DNA of 64,000 nucleotides, from positions 62,001 to 126,000 of the forward strand of contig JAFTYF010000063.1 of the NCBI GenBank assembly GCA_017461395.1, given 5' to 3'. Source of the stretch: Ruminococcus sp. (GTDB taxonomy: Bacteria; Bacillota; Clostridia; Oscillospirales; Ruminococcaceae). This document shows positions 51,959 through 61,274 of the stretch, one piece after another; the first letter of the stretch is position 1, and every line of letters begins with the position of its first letter. The translations under genes and the position numbers were made by a program. Below the pieces are notes generated by a model. It was given only the letters and a program-made list of their open reading frames with translations. It was not told where the DNA came from and did no database searches.

Positions 51959-53485
51959 ATGAATATAACAAAGTCAAAAACAGAGTATCTCAGACGGATG
52001 CTCATAATTTTAATGATATTTATGGTGCCGCTGACGCTGTTTTCGTGTAAATCCAAAAAAGAAAGCGAGCCGTCGAAGGTAAAGACTATTGATGATCTTC
52101 CGGGTGCAGTGATAGGTGTTCAGCTTGGAACTACGGGTGATATTTTCGTATCTGACTACGAGAAAGAAGGTTCAACTATTGAACGATACAACAAAGCGGC
52201 GGATGCTGTTCAGGCACTTAAGCTCGGAAAGATTGACTGTGTTGTAATTGATAAGGCTCCTGCTGACGCTTTTGTCAAAATAAATTCCGACTTGTCTATC
52301 CTTGAAGAAAATTTTGCTGTCGAAGAATATGCTATCTGTATTTCCAAGGAAAATCCGGAGCTTCGTGAGAAGCTGAATTCAGCAATAGCCAAGCTCAAGG
52401 CAGACGGAACGTTGGATAGTATTATTTCAAATTATATAGGCGATTCCACAAAAGGAAAATCACCTTATATTTCTCCGGAAAACGTTGACAGAAGCAATGG
52501 TACGCTCAATATTGCGACAAATGCGACTTTTGAGCCATATGAATACATCGAAAAGGGCGAAATTATAGGAATTGATATCGACATTGCAAGGGCAATATGT
52601 GATATTCTTGGAATGTCTCTTGAAATTCAGGATATAGAGTTTGACAGTATAATAAATGCTGTTCAGTCTGGAAAGGCTGATGTCGGCGTATCCGGAATGA
52701 CCGTTACTGAAGACAGATTAAAAAGCATAGATTTCACGGATTCCTACACAACAGCTACTCAGGTGATAATTGTCCGCAACGGTTCCGGAGCGGCAAATGT
52801 AAGTCTGAAAGAAAAGTTTGAAAATAACTTTATAGAGGATGACAGATGGAAATATATCACAGACGGCGTGCTTGTTACGCTTGAAATAAGCTTTTTTGCT
52901 GTCCTTATAGGTGTTGTTCTCGGATTCCTTATCGCCATACTGAGAAGCACCTGCGATAAAACAGGAAGATTCAAGCTGCTGAATCTCATCCTTAAGGCAT
53001 ATCTGACGATTATCAGAGGAACGCCGACAATGGTTCAGCTTCTTATAATTTACTATGTGATTTTTGCTTCCACAAATGTAGATAAGGTTTTCGTTGCGGT
53101 GATTGCATTCGGACTTAATTCATCTGCATATATTGCCGAGATTGTAAGAAGCGGCATAATGTCCGTTGATGCTGGACAGTTTGAAGCCGGACGAAGCCTT
53201 GGCTTCAATTACGCTCAGACTATGAGATATTTCATTCTCCCGCAGGCATTCAAAAACGTTCTTCCTGCACTCTGCAATGAGTTTATCGTGCTTATCAAAG
53301 AAACTTCAATTTCAGGTTACATCGGAATCATGGATCTTACACGAGGCGGTGACTACATCCGCAGCCGTACATACGAGGCGTTTATGCCTCTTATTGCCGT
53401 TGCGCTTGTATATCTGGTGATAGTGGTTGTACTTACATCTCTTGTATCAAGATTAGAAAAGAGGCTGAAGAATAATGAAAAGTAA
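51959..53485 (+). CDS. lipoprotein substrate-binding domain fused to amino-acid ABC permease; binding domain halves in reverse order
   Basis: 508 residues. Lipobox LFSC with the lipidated cysteine at 30. Residues about 40-160 match the second half of a family-3 solute-binding domain ([46 protein letters not shown]). Residues about 180-278 match the first half ([49 protein letters not shown]). From about 299 there is a complete permease of the His/Glu/Gln type ([17 protein letters not shown], the EAA-loop region [22 protein letters not shown]). Together the two halves make one complete domain in permuted order. The fusion resembles GlnP-type transporters. The ATPase gene overlaps by 11 bases. 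Confidence 0.88.
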   Translation: MNITKSKTEYLRRMLIILMIFMVPLTLFSCKSKKESEPSKVKTIDDLPGAVIGVQLGTTGDIFVSDYEKEGSTIERYNKAADAVQALKLGKIDCVVIDKAPADAFVKINSDLSILEENFAVEEYAICISKENPELREKLNSAIAKLKADGTLDSIISNYIGDSTKGKSPYISPENVDRSNGTLNIATNATFEPYEYIEKGEIIGIDIDIARAICDILGMSLEIQDIEFDSIINAVQSGKADVGVSGMTVTEDRLKSIDFTDSYTTATQVIIVRNGSGAANVSLKEKFENNFIEDDRWKYITDGVLVTLEISFFAVLIGVVLGFLIAILRSTCDKTGRFKLLNLILKAYLTIIRGTPTMVQLLIIYYVIFASTNVDKVFVAVIAFGLNSSAYIAEIVRSGIMSVDAGQFEAGRSLGFNYAQTMRYFILPQAFKNVLPALCNEFIVLIKETSISGYIGIMDLTRGGDYIRSRTYEAFMPLIAVALVYLVIVVVLTSLVSRLEKRLKNNEK

Positions 53486-54212
53486 TGCAATTATAGAGGT
53501 CAGGGAATTGAAAAAATCCTTTGGCAAAAATGAGATCCTGAAAGGAATAACAACTGATATACATAAGGGAGAGGTAGTTGTAATACTTGGACCCTCAGGC
53601 TGCGGAAAATCTACATTTCTGAGATGCCTTAATATGCTGGAGAAGCCGACTGGCGGAAGCGTGATTTTTGACGGAGTTGATCTTACAGCTTCTTCAACGA
53701 ATATCAATGAGCAGCGTGAAAAAATTATGATGGTTTTCCAGCATTTCAATCTTTTTCCGCACCTGACTATCCTTGAAAATCTCACAATAGCTCCCAGAAA
53801 GCTGAAAAAAATACCGGCTGATGAGATAAATAATAAGGCTATGGAGCTTCTTACAAGAGTAGGCTTGCAGGATAAATCCGACAGCTATCCGAATCAGCTT
53901 TCAGGCGGACAGAAGCAGCGTGTAGCTATATGCAGAGCGCTTGCAATGGAACCGGAAGTAATACTTTTTGATGAGCCTACTTCTGCGCTTGACCCCGAAA
54001 TGGTTGGAGAAGTTCTTGAGGTTATGAAACAGCTTGCAGGAAGCGGCATAACGATGATATGCGTTACGCATGAAATGGGATTTGCTCGTGAGGTTGCTTC
54101 CAGAGTAATGTTCATTGATAACGGAGTTATTGCTGAGGATGATACGCCGCAGGAAGTATTTTCAAATCCCAAGCATCCACGTTTGAAGGAATTTCTCTCC
54201 AAAATTGTATAA
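53475..54212 (+). CDS. polar amino-acid ABC transporter ATP-binding protein
   Basis: A 245-residue ATPase of the GlnQ/HisP class that powers the preceding permease. Walker [12 protein letters not shown]-loop [10 protein letters not shown], signature LSGGQKQR, Walker [14 protein letters not shown] and the switch histidine in CVTHEMGFA are intact. It overlaps the permease gene by 11 bases and is followed by a terminator, closing a two-gene operon. Confidence 0.95.
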   Translation: MKSNAIIEVRELKKSFGKNEILKGITTDIHKGEVVVILGPSGCGKSTFLRCLNMLEKPTGGSVIFDGVDLTASSTNINEQREKIMMVFQHFNLFPHLTILENLTIAPRKLKKIPADEINNKAMELLTRVGLQDKSDSYPNQLSGGQKQRVAICRALAMEPEVILFDEPTSALDPEMVGEVLEVMKQLAGSGITMICVTHEMGFAREVASRVMFIDNGVIAEDDTPQEVFSNPKHPRLKEFLSKIV

Positions 54213-54224
54213 CAAAAAAGCAGC

Positions 54225-54260
54225 CAGCTCTCTGGAATTTCTCGGAGAGCTGTTTTTTTG
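54225..54260 (+). terminator. Rho-independent terminator after the ABC ATPase
   Basis: CAGCTCTC / GAGAGCTG stem, 12-base loop, seven-T tail. Confidence 0.92.
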
Positions 54261-54368
54261 AAGGGAATATTGGTAATAAATAACAATTACATGGTGTAGA
54301 CGTATTGCAATATTGTGCACAAAGGAGAAAGCAAAGATTTGTTGCAGCGTTTTTGAATTTTATACGAT

Positions 54369-54394
54369 TGTTGTTTATGTAAAGCGAAACAACA
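54369..54394 (+). promoter_or_regulatory. palindrome upstream of the sigma factor gene
   Basis: TGTTGTTT (54369-54376) and AAACAACA (54387-54394) form a perfect 8-bp inverted repeat about 65 bases before the chosen sigma start. It could be an operator or hairpin in the leader. The rest of 54261-54458 shows nothing else clear. Confidence 0.35.
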
Positions 54395-54458
54395 GATCAG
54401 ACGTAATTGAGTGTACATAAATTATGGTGTGGTCAATATGAAATATGGGGGTATGGAA

Positions 54459-55019
54459 ATGTCCGTTGAAAATATGAATAATTATTGGCAAGGATCCTCT
54501 GATGATATGTACAGAACCTTGCTGAAAGAACTGGGACGATACGTCTATGTCATAGTGTTCAACAAGCTGAGAAGCTGTGGAACTAATGAGGATATTGAGG
54601 AATGCGTCAGCGATATTTTTGCAAATCTTTTTATAGCAGTTGAGGACGGATATGCTAAGGATATAAAAAAGCTTGCCGGAACAATAGCAAAGCGTCGTGC
54701 GATAGATTATTTCCGAAAGCTGTCGGCTTCGGGAAAAAATACGGTATCTGTTGATGATGAATCACTTCCTGAGCTTAAAGATTGTTTTGATGTTGAAAAT
54801 ATATCCGAAAACAAGGAAGTAAGAAACATTCTGCTGAGAGAGATAAATTCTCTCGGAGAACCCGATTCAACTATTATTTTACAGAAGTTCTACTATAACA
54901 AGTCGTCATCCGAAATAGCAAAAACAGTCAGAATGACAGCTTCATCTGTGCGTTCACGCTGCACAAGAGCAATGGAACGACTGAGAATATCACTTTCGGC
55001 TATGGGTATCACGAGGTAA
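54459..55019 (+). CDS. ECF-type RNA polymerase sigma factor
   Basis: About 186 residues. Region 2 (about 20-95) includes DIEECVSDIFANLF and KRRAIDYFRKLSA; region 4 (about 125-180) is a helix-turn-helix with ILQKFYYNKSSSEIAKTV and SSVRSRCTRAMERLR. Both are of the sigma-70 family ECF group. ATG 54459 follows GGGGG at 8 bases; in-frame ATGs at 54453, 54438 and 54411 are alternatives. The adjacent membrane protein, 12 bases downstream, is the expected anti-sigma factor. The target promoters are unknown. Confidence 0.85.
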   Translation: MSVENMNNYWQGSSDDMYRTLLKELGRYVYVIVFNKLRSCGTNEDIEECVSDIFANLFIAVEDGYAKDIKKLAGTIAKRRAIDYFRKLSASGKNTVSVDDESLPELKDCFDVENISENKEVRNILLREINSLGEPDSTIILQKFYYNKSSSEIAKTVRMTASSVRSRCTRAMERLRISLSAMGITR

Positions 55020-55031
55020 AGGAGGATAATT

Positions 55032-56264
55032 ATGAATAAAAATAATATTTTCGATTTTCTTGAAAATTCTGAGGATGGTGAACTTGAAATGATAAACCGT
55101 CTTACTCCTGATTTAAACGACGACCAATTTGAAAGAATACTTGAAATGAGTAAAAGGAAGAGAAATGCTATGAGAGATACAGAAAGAAAAAATATAAAAA
55201 TCAATTCCAACGATGAAGAAATAGTTTCCGGAGTAGAAGTATATAAGCGTCCGAAATGGATAAAGCCGGTTACAATGGCTGCGTCATTTGTACTGCTTGG
55301 CTGTGGAATTGCTTTCGGAATCCACCTTATGAGAAACCTGAACCCAACACCTCCTGTTATTGAACAGGGTGTTTCCACAACATCTGAAACAACAACTACC
55401 GCAGTTACTACGGATGAAGCTGTATCTACAATTTTAGTGCCTGCAGACAAAAATCAGACCACAATTGTAACAGGTATGCCCGTTGAAGTTACAACAACCA
55501 CAGTGGCAGTAACAGAAGATGCTACTAAGATTGATGTGGGAACATCTATTGATGAACCTGACTATAAAGCTGAGTGTGAAGCGTGGATAAGAAATAAGGT
55601 CAGAAAAAGAGATGAAGCTCTTGAAGTGTTATATTCAATCACCGATCATGTAGATTTGAATGATACGTTTACGATTGATGTTCATAATGAGTCTGGCGGC
55701 CCTGGAGATATTCCGGTAATAAGTGATTATACTATCACATATGCACGTTATACAAATCCTCAATTCAGTTCTCTTGATGAGATAAGAGATTTTTATATTG
55801 AAAATTATTTGAGATTCTTATCTCCTGATTGGGAGTATGACGGATCGGATATGGATAGTCATTATGTAAAGCGCTATTTTGATACAAGAATACAGCCTGG
55901 TGAGAAGATAGAAATAAATAGTTGGAATAAGTATGATATTATACCGGTTTATACAGAATACAACGGGAAAATCTACACGCTTTATGCGAAAGAATCTGCA
56001 ATGACAGACGCAGAATACTGGGCTGAGAAACAACATGGTATTATGTGGTGTTGTGCAGTAGATAACTGTACTGAGGATTATTTTGAGCTTTATGAATTCT
56101 ATTCCAATAGTAATGAAAGCAGTTGGGTAATTCCTTGCGTGAAGATTGACGGCGAATGGAGAATGCAGAGAGACGAGGAACATATGTGGCAGATGCCTGA
56201 AGATTTATGGCAGGAATTATGTGAAAAATTAAATAATGGAAGCAGTGATATCATTATAAACTAA
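55032..56264 (+). CDS. membrane anti-sigma factor with Thr-rich extracellular sensor
   Basis: 410 residues. The cytosolic N-terminus (1-78) is acidic and helical (FERILEMSKRKRNAM resembles the start of Ruminococcus anti-sigma proteins), a single helix lies at about 80-100 (MAASFVLLGCGIAFGI), then a Thr-rich stalk (about 110-170) and an extracellular domain (about 180-405) rich in aromatic and acidic residues with conserved-looking cysteines in WCCAVDNC. Topology matches membrane anti-sigma factors such as RsgI of cellulolytic clostridia, but the ectodomain is not a carbohydrate-binding module I recognise. AAAGGAGG precedes the ATG. Function is inferred from position and topology. Confidence 0.7.
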   Translation: MNKNNIFDFLENSEDGELEMINRLTPDLNDDQFERILEMSKRKRNAMRDTERKNIKINSNDEEIVSGVEVYKRPKWIKPVTMAASFVLLGCGIAFGIHLMRNLNPTPPVIEQGVSTTSETTTTAVTTDEAVSTILVPADKNQTTIVTGMPVEVTTTTVAVTEDATKIDVGTSIDEPDYKAECEAWIRNKVRKRDEALEVLYSITDHVDLNDTFTIDVHNESGGPGDIPVISDYTITYARYTNPQFSSLDEIRDFYIENYLRFLSPDWEYDGSDMDSHYVKRYFDTRIQPGEKIEINSWNKYDIIPVYTEYNGKIYTLYAKESAMTDAEYWAEKQHGIMWCCAVDNCTEDYFELYEFYSNSNESSWVIPCVKIDGEWRMQRDEEHMWQMPEDLWQELCEKLNNGSSDIIIN

Positions 56265-56322
56265 GGCAAAACATCGCAAAAGCGGTATTGTCCAGAATCA
56301 GATTTACAGTGTGTTGATGAAT

Positions 56323-56353
56323 GAGTCCGATGTTATATCGGGCTCATTTTTTG
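56323..56353 (+). terminator. Rho-independent terminator after the anti-sigma gene
   Basis: GAGTCCGAT / ATCGGGCTC stem with one wobble, 5-base loop, ATTTTTTG tail. Confidence 0.88.
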
Positions 56354-56396
56354 TTTGTAACCGTCAAATAAAATGCGTCGGAAGAGATACAAAACT

Positions 56397-56420
56397 ACCC
56401 TCGCCGAAATTGGCGAGGGT
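56397..56420 (-). terminator. Rho-independent terminator for the leftward VOC gene
   Basis: Perfect 9-bp stem ACCCTCGCC / GGCGAGGGT with a 6-base loop. On the minus strand it is followed by AGTTTTGTA, so it serves the convergent minus-strand gene. Confidence 0.75.
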
Positions 56421-56523
56421 AAACATTATAGATTATTCCACGGCAACAGTATAGTACCTGCCGGATTGGCTCTGTGAAATACTGCTTTATATTATTACAG
56501 TATCTTATAATCAGATGAATTTA

Positions 56524-56904
56524 TTACCACCCCTGACAAAAAAACTCGATTTCCTCGCCAAGCGGTCCATAGCAGAATGCTATTATTGCCGGAAATGCAG
56601 AATCTCCGCCGATATGTACTGTTTTCGGAGCGATAAACACCTCATAGCCTGCCGCTTCGACTGCGTTTACACAAGCCTGTACATCATCAACAGCAAATGC
56701 GAAATGACGTATCACGCCCTTTTCAAGCAATTCCGTACCGTCACGGAAAATTTCCACGATGCCTGCTCCGGTATCAAGCAGAATACAGGCTTCGCATTCC
56801 TTGATTACGGATAATTGCAGAGTTTCTGTATAAAAACTGCGCACTTTCATGTATTCTTCTTCGTTCTGACATTTCATTGAAATGTGATGAATTCCTTTTA
56901 TCAT
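56524..56904 (-). CDS. VOC (glyoxalase) superfamily protein
   Basis: A 126-residue protein made of two beta-alpha-beta-beta-beta modules: MIKGIHHISMKCQNEEEY with RSFYTETLQL, then VIRHFAFAVDDVQACV. The metal-ligand candidates His at the start of each half and Glu in IVEIFRDG and EEIEFF are present. VOC proteins include glyoxalases, dioxygenases and antibiotic-binding proteins; the substrate is not evident. It lies 125 bases after the GyrI-like gene and may be the last gene of that operon. Confidence 0.85.
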   Translation of the reverse strand: MIKGIHHISMKCQNEEEYMKVRSFYTETLQLSVIKECEACILLDTGAGIVEIFRDGTELLEKGVIRHFAFAVDDVQACVNAVEAAGYEVFIAPKTVHIGGDSAFPAIIAFCYGPLGEEIEFFCQGW

Positions 56905-57028
56905 TGTTATTCCTCCGTATGCTTTTTATAATTGGCAGTTTTCAGATATAACATTATATTCTCCTTATATGCAGACATCCTTACAACACTACGCCAATAA
57001 ATATCAAGGATATCTGCCTATGAAAATA

Positions 57029-57664
57029 TTATTCACTCTTTTTTATGGGGTGACGTATAACTGTTTTCCACTTCTCTGGCGGCGATTTTCTCGGATCTGA
57101 CAGATATATTTCATGGTGCAGACGTTCACTGCCAAGATCATTGACACAGCCGTTTTCTGAAATGTATTCATCCATTACCGCAACTGTAGCCGGCTCGTCA
57201 TCATACGATCCGTTATGCATGATCTGAACACAAAGTCCCTCCGTAACAGTCAGAAATTCAGCGGATAAACAGTCGATTTTCTTCTTTTTTGATGCGGTTT
57301 CTACTGCCCACAAGAAGTCTTTTTCCGTCACGAAATCAGGAAGTCTTATAACAGATATCCATTTCAGTTCAGATTTGTCAGAGTAATCAAAATCTCCGCC
57401 GTTATCGCTCCACCAGAAGCCCTCCAGCGGAGGAACAACATACTCGAAGAAACCATCAATCTTATAATCTGTTTTATAGCTCATTTTCAGCGTATATGCA
57501 ACCGCGTAAAGCACCTCTATAGCCTTTTTATATTCGCCGTCCTCATCGTTGGGATTCCCTTTTCCACGAACTGCAATGTAGTTCATTGAGGGAATGTCAA
57601 CTATCTGCGGTTTATTTTTCGGCATATAATATTCCTTGAATTCCTTTTTAAAATCAAATGCCAT
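57029..57664 (-). CDS. GyrI-like small-molecule-binding protein
   Basis: A 211-residue soluble protein of the stand-alone GyrI-like/SRPBCC-type sensor group (MAFDFKKEFKEYYMPKNKP, IPSMNYIAVRGKGNPND, YVVPPLEGFWW, CVQIMHNGSYDDEPATV, HHEIYLSDPRKSPPEKWKT). These proteins often hydrolyse or bind small hydrophobic compounds. The start at 57664 follows GGAGG; an upstream in-frame ATG at 57676 is part of that site. It lies 15 bases after the SDR gene. Confidence 0.85.
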   Translation of the reverse strand: MAFDFKKEFKEYYMPKNKPQIVDIPSMNYIAVRGKGNPNDEDGEYKKAIEVLYAVAYTLKMSYKTDYKIDGFFEYVVPPLEGFWWSDNGGDFDYSDKSELKWISVIRLPDFVTEKDFLWAVETASKKKKIDCLSAEFLTVTEGLCVQIMHNGSYDDEPATVAVMDEYISENGCVNDLGSERLHHEIYLSDPRKSPPEKWKTVIRHPIKKSE

Positions 57665-57679
57665 AATTTCCTCCATGAT

Positions 57680-58390
57680 TTATGTTTCCAATTTCCAACC
57701 ATTATCCCCATGATAGATCATCTGTCTGGTCATACCGCCGTCAATACAGATGTTCTCGCCTGTGATAAATCCAGCCTTATCTGAGCAGAGAAACAGTACC
57801 ATATTGGCTATATCAAGCGGATTTCCTACTCTGCCGGCAGGCTGCTGAACGGCGTCTGCTCCTTCATACACTGTATATGCAGTATCGATCCATCCGGGAG
57901 AAATTGAATTCACACGAACCTTTCCCGCCAGACTTACCGCCAGTGCGTGCGTAAGAGATGCAATTCCGCCCTTTGCTGCCGTATAGCTCTCCGTCTGCGG
58001 CTGACTCATCCTGTCACGGGATGAGGAAATATTAATTATAGAACCTTCCTCACTGAAATGCGGAGCAAACAGCTTTGAAAGATAAAATGGGGCTGTCACT
58101 CCCACTGAAAGAGCATACTGGAATTCCTCATAGGTACACTCGTCAATACCTTTCATGAGCGGCAGAGCATTGTTGATGAGAAAATCAATCCTTTCGTGTT
58201 GTGACAATACAGATTCCGCAAATGCTTCAAGAGTTTTTCTGTCAGCGATATCTCCTACAAAATGCTCTCCCTCTGCCTTGTCAATCACATAGACGGTGGC
58301 TCCTTTTCTGCGAAATTCCTCAGCAATGCACTTTCCAATTCCGTTTGCACCGCCTGTGATTACTGCAATTTTATTTTTAAATGTATTCAT
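57680..58390 (-). CDS. short-chain dehydrogenase/reductase
   Basis: A 236-residue NAD(P)-binding oxidoreductase of the classical SDR type: cofactor motif TGGANGIGK near 12, NNALP in place of NNAG, catalytic serine in INISSSRDRMSQ, YTAAKGG with Tyr and Lys, and the C-terminal GENICIDGGMT. The substrate is unknown. The Asp in VIDKAEG after beta-2 favours NAD(H). It starts three bases after the ASCH-DUF1810 gene, so the two are co-translated. Confidence 0.9.
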   Translation of the reverse strand: MNTFKNKIAVITGGANGIGKCIAEEFRRKGATVYVIDKAEGEHFVGDIADRKTLEAFAESVLSQHERIDFLINNALPLMKGIDECTYEEFQYALSVGVTAPFYLSKLFAPHFSEEGSIINISSSRDRMSQPQTESYTAAKGGIASLTHALAVSLAGKVRVNSISPGWIDTAYTVYEGADAVQQPAGRVGNPLDIANMVLFLCSDKAGFITGENICIDGGMTRQMIYHGDNGWKLET

Positions 58391-58393
58391 AGC

Positions 58394-59158
58394 TCATACT
58401 CCAAGAATTTCCAGTGTCTTATCATCATCAGTGCCGCAGCAGAACTTATCAAGTATTTGCTGGAACAGCTTCTGTTCAGGTGCGGCGTACTTAAAGAGCG
58501 TCATACATGAACGAAGCTTATATGCATCGGGATCGCCGAAAACTACCATTGGATCATTACATTCAATATCAAGCAGAGATTTTGTGATTTCAAGCAGTCT
58601 TTCCCTGAGAACCGGATGCGCATAATAGTCCTTTGCTTCTTCAATATCACGGATAGAAAAAAGCGCAGTTGTACCGCTCGTGCCGAGTCTCTGAATCTGC
58701 GGAAATACATACCACATCCAACAAGTATTTTTCAATCCTTCTCTGATTTCCGCAAAAGCGGTTTCGTAAGTTTCACCAAAGCCATAGCCGTTATCCTGTG
58801 CGTCGATGAACTTCTGTAAATCAGTCATGCGGAGTTCAATCCCCAGAGCACCGTACTTTTCCTGCTTTTCACGAGGATAAAAAGCATCCATGTGATCCGG
58901 AACGGGTGTTTCAGAAGGCGAATACCCTAATTTTTCTTTCGGCAAGGACGCATAAAGTTCCTGAAAAGAATCAAAATGGTGCAGTGCAGTTACCCGTGTC
59001 TGAATTTTTTCATCGGAATTATCAATCAAAGTGAATTCGATAAAATCTCCTACCTGTACCTGCTGGCGCTTTTTATCATTAAGACGAAGCTCTATTGTTT
59101 TGATTCCGTTTTTTATTTTCATAAATGGAGAATTCTGCAATTTCATTTGATGCATCAT
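58394..59158 (-). CDS. ASCH domain fused to DUF1810
   Basis: 254 residues. The first 105 form an ASCH (PUA-like) domain: LQNSPFMKIKNGIKTIELRL, VGDFIEFTL and the helix EKLGYSPSE match the small ASCH proteins that bind RNA or modified nucleotides. Residues about 112-250 are DUF1810 (LQKFIDAQDNGYGFGETYETA, EIREGLKNTCWMWYVFPQIQ, RLGTSGTTALFSI, DIECNDPMVVFGDPDAYKLR, SCMTLFKYAA). Both are usually separate genes. The function of the pair is unknown. AGGTGAT precedes the start. It heads a minus-strand operon with the SDR, GyrI-like and perhaps VOC genes. Confidence 0.85.
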   Translation of the reverse strand: MMHQMKLQNSPFMKIKNGIKTIELRLNDKKRQQVQVGDFIEFTLIDNSDEKIQTRVTALHHFDSFQELYASLPKEKLGYSPSETPVPDHMDAFYPREKQEKYGALGIELRMTDLQKFIDAQDNGYGFGETYETAFAEIREGLKNTCWMWYVFPQIQRLGTSGTTALFSIRDIEEAKDYYAHPVLRERLLEITKSLLDIECNDPMVVFGDPDAYKLRSCMTLFKYAAPEQKLFQQILDKFCCGTDDDKTLEILGV

Positions 59159-59226
59159 TAGTTATCACCTGTCCTTACAAAAATAATAATGTAAACGATT
59201 CATTAATAGCAATCTCATACATCTCG

Positions 59227-59255
59227 ATTATAGCACAGTGAACTTTAAAAATCAA
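59227..59255 (-). promoter_or_regulatory. Sigma-A promoter for the ASCH-DUF1810 operon
   Basis: On the minus strand TTGATT (59250-59255), 17-base spacer, TATAAT (59227-59232), about 70 bases before the start. Confidence 0.7.
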
Positions 59256-59321
59256 GGATGCTACTCAGTTTTTTATTTATTTTAAACTCAAATCATAGTA
59301 AGTATGAAAGAATGGAAAACA

Positions 59322-59353
59322 GAAAAATCCGTTCCCTTTTTTAGAGAACGGAT
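59322..59353 (-). terminator. Rho-independent terminator after the SulP gene
   Basis: On the minus strand ATCCGTTC / GAACGGAT stem with an 11-base loop followed by TTTTTCTG. Confidence 0.88.
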
Positions 59354-59369
59354 ATGAATATGCAATTAT

Positions 59370-61070
59370 TCAACGATTGCTTTTTCTGTTTTCTTTTGCA
59401 ATTTTTTCGAGTTCTTCTGCTCTTAACAGTGCACTGTCAATGTGATCGCAGAAATTTTCCTTGCCGATTCTTTCCACGAAACCGGCTTTTTCCATAGCCT
59501 GCATAGGCTGTTCGTTTACATGAGAGAAAATTACGGAAATATTGTGCTTTTTGCATCTCTTGGTTATCTTATCGAGAGTTTCAACACCCGTTGCGTCGAT
59601 AGCTGGAACATTTCTCATTCGTATGCAGAGTACATCTATATTCGTATCATCCAGCATATAATTGAATTTATCCGAAGCTCCGAAAAACATAGGGCCGTTG
59701 ATTTCGTAAACTTTTGTATTGTCAGGAACTTTTTTCAAGGCAATATTGTCAGGATCGGTATCCTCATCGTCAACATATACCCAACCGTGAACTTCAGTAA
59801 CGTCTGCCATTCTCTTCATAAAGAGGAATGCCGTAAGTATCATTCCGGCGGCGATAGCAACTACGAGATCAAATACGACTGTGAGGATCAGCGTTGTGAA
59901 AAGCACGATTATATCGCTTTTAGGAGCTGTTTTACAGGTGTTGACAATACCTCTCCAGCCGCACATATTATAAGCTACGACAAAGAGAATGGCTGCAATT
60001 GCAGGCATGGGGAAGCTCTTTGCATAGGGCATAAGCAGTACGAGGATGATGAGTACAACAACGGCATGAACCATTCCAGCGATAGGAGTTCTTCCGCCGT
60101 TCTTGATGTTAGCGGCTGTTCTTGCAATAGCTCCTGTTGCAGGAATGCCGCCGAAAACGGCAGATGTGATATTTCCGGCACCTTGTGCAACAAGCTCCAT
60201 GTTGGAACGGTGTTTTGAACCGATCATTCCGTCTGCAACAACACATGACAGAAGTGATTCAATAGCTGCAAGAATAGCTATAGTAAAGGCATTGGGAACA
60301 AGTGCCTTTATGCGTGAAAAGCTTATTTCCGGAATTGACGGAGCAGGCGGTGCTGATGAAATTTCATACAGATCGCCGATAGTATTGACATTCATACCGG
60401 AAAATTCCACTACGAGTGAAGCGACGATTACTGCTATTAGTGAGGGCGGGATTTTACTTAGCTTTTTAGGCCAAAAAATGAGAATAGCAAGTGAAAGCAG
60501 TCCTATAAGCAATGCCTGATAGTTGAAGGTGTCAGCGTGCTTGAACAGTGCGGTGATTTTTTCTGTTGTTTCAATAGGAGATTCTCCAGCAAAGCTCATG
60601 CCGCAGAAGTCCTTTATCTGCCCGATGAGTATGGTCACGGCGATACCAAATGTGAATCCTGCTGTGATAGTATTCGGTATGTATTTGATGAGACTTCCGA
60701 AACGGCACAGTCCCATGATGATCAGGAATAATCCTGCCATGACGGTTGAGATGATAAGACCGTCCATACCGTCTGTGGCGACGATTCCTGCAACGATAGT
60801 AGCGAATGCGGCAGTAGGTCCGGCTATCTGAACACGGCTTCCACCGAGGAGAGATACTACAAATCCAGCGGTAATGGCTGTATACAAACCTTGTTCAGGT
60901 TTCACACCGGATGCCAGTGCGAGTGCAATAGACAGCGGCAGGGCAATGATTGCAACGATGATACCCGAGATAACATCCTTAAAAAGCTGCTGACCGGAGT
61001 AATTTTTCATTACCGAAAACAGCTTTGGTTTAAGTTTTTCTTCTGTTGGCTTTTTTGACGAAGTTTCCAT
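59370..61070 (-). CDS. SulP family anion transporter with STAS domain
   Basis: A 566-residue membrane protein. The transport domain (about 25-420) has the SLC26/SulP signatures DVISGIIVAIIALPLSIALA, IAGPTAAFATI and GGIPATGAIARTAANIKNGG; the cytosolic STAS domain (about 440-545) includes VYEINGPMFFGASDKF and RMRNVPAIDATGVETL. Family members carry sulfate, bicarbonate or dicarboxylates; some bacterial members move succinate or fumarate, so the anion cannot be assigned. It is a single gene with its own promoter and terminator. Confidence 0.92.
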   Translation of the reverse strand: METSSKKPTEEKLKPKLFSVMKNYSGQQLFKDVISGIIVAIIALPLSIALALASGVKPEQGLYTAITAGFVVSLLGGSRVQIAGPTAAFATIVAGIVATDGMDGLIISTVMAGLFLIIMGLCRFGSLIKYIPNTITAGFTFGIAVTILIGQIKDFCGMSFAGESPIETTEKITALFKHADTFNYQALLIGLLSLAILIFWPKKLSKIPPSLIAVIVASLVVEFSGMNVNTIGDLYEISSAPPAPSIPEISFSRIKALVPNAFTIAILAAIESLLSCVVADGMIGSKHRSNMELVAQGAGNITSAVFGGIPATGAIARTAANIKNGGRTPIAGMVHAVVVLIILVLLMPYAKSFPMPAIAAILFVVAYNMCGWRGIVNTCKTAPKSDIIVLFTTLILTVVFDLVVAIAAGMILTAFLFMKRMADVTEVHGWVYVDDEDTDPDNIALKKVPDNTKVYEINGPMFFGASDKFNYMLDDTNIDVLCIRMRNVPAIDATGVETLDKITKRCKKHNISVIFSHVNEQPMQAMEKAGFVERIGKENFCDHIDSALLRAEELEKIAKENRKSNR

Positions 61071-61107
61071 AAAATACCTTCTTTTCCATAGTATTTGACA
61101 AAAATGT

Positions 61108-61136
61108 ATTATATCACCATTTTAAGCGATTTGCAA
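61108..61136 (-). promoter_or_regulatory. Sigma-A promoter for the SulP gene
   Basis: On the minus strand TTGCAA (61131-61136), 17-base spacer, TATAAT (61108-61113), 38 bases before the start. Confidence 0.7.
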
Positions 61137-61229
61137 GGCATTTTATCCTCTGCCGGAACTTTTCCACGATTTAAATAATATAAACAAATTTCAACATCAA
61201 GTATTGTTGGATATGATAATAAAAAAATC

Positions 61230-61258
61230 TTGACTTTCCGCCTTGAATATGCTATAAT
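61230..61258 (+). promoter_or_regulatory. promoter of tRNA-Leu
   Basis: TTGACT (61230-61235), 17-base spacer, TATAAT (61253-61258), 16 bases before the tRNA. Confidence 0.85.
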
Positions 61259-61274
61259 ATTATGGTATTAATAT

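Noticed and set aside
54893..55450. 185-codon minus-strand open frame spanning sigma and anti-sigma genes
   Set aside because: Antisense to two well-supported genes; no recognisable product.
59442..60218. 258-codon plus-strand open frame
   Set aside because: It is the complement of the SulP gene; composition is low-complexity and no family or ribosome site is seen.
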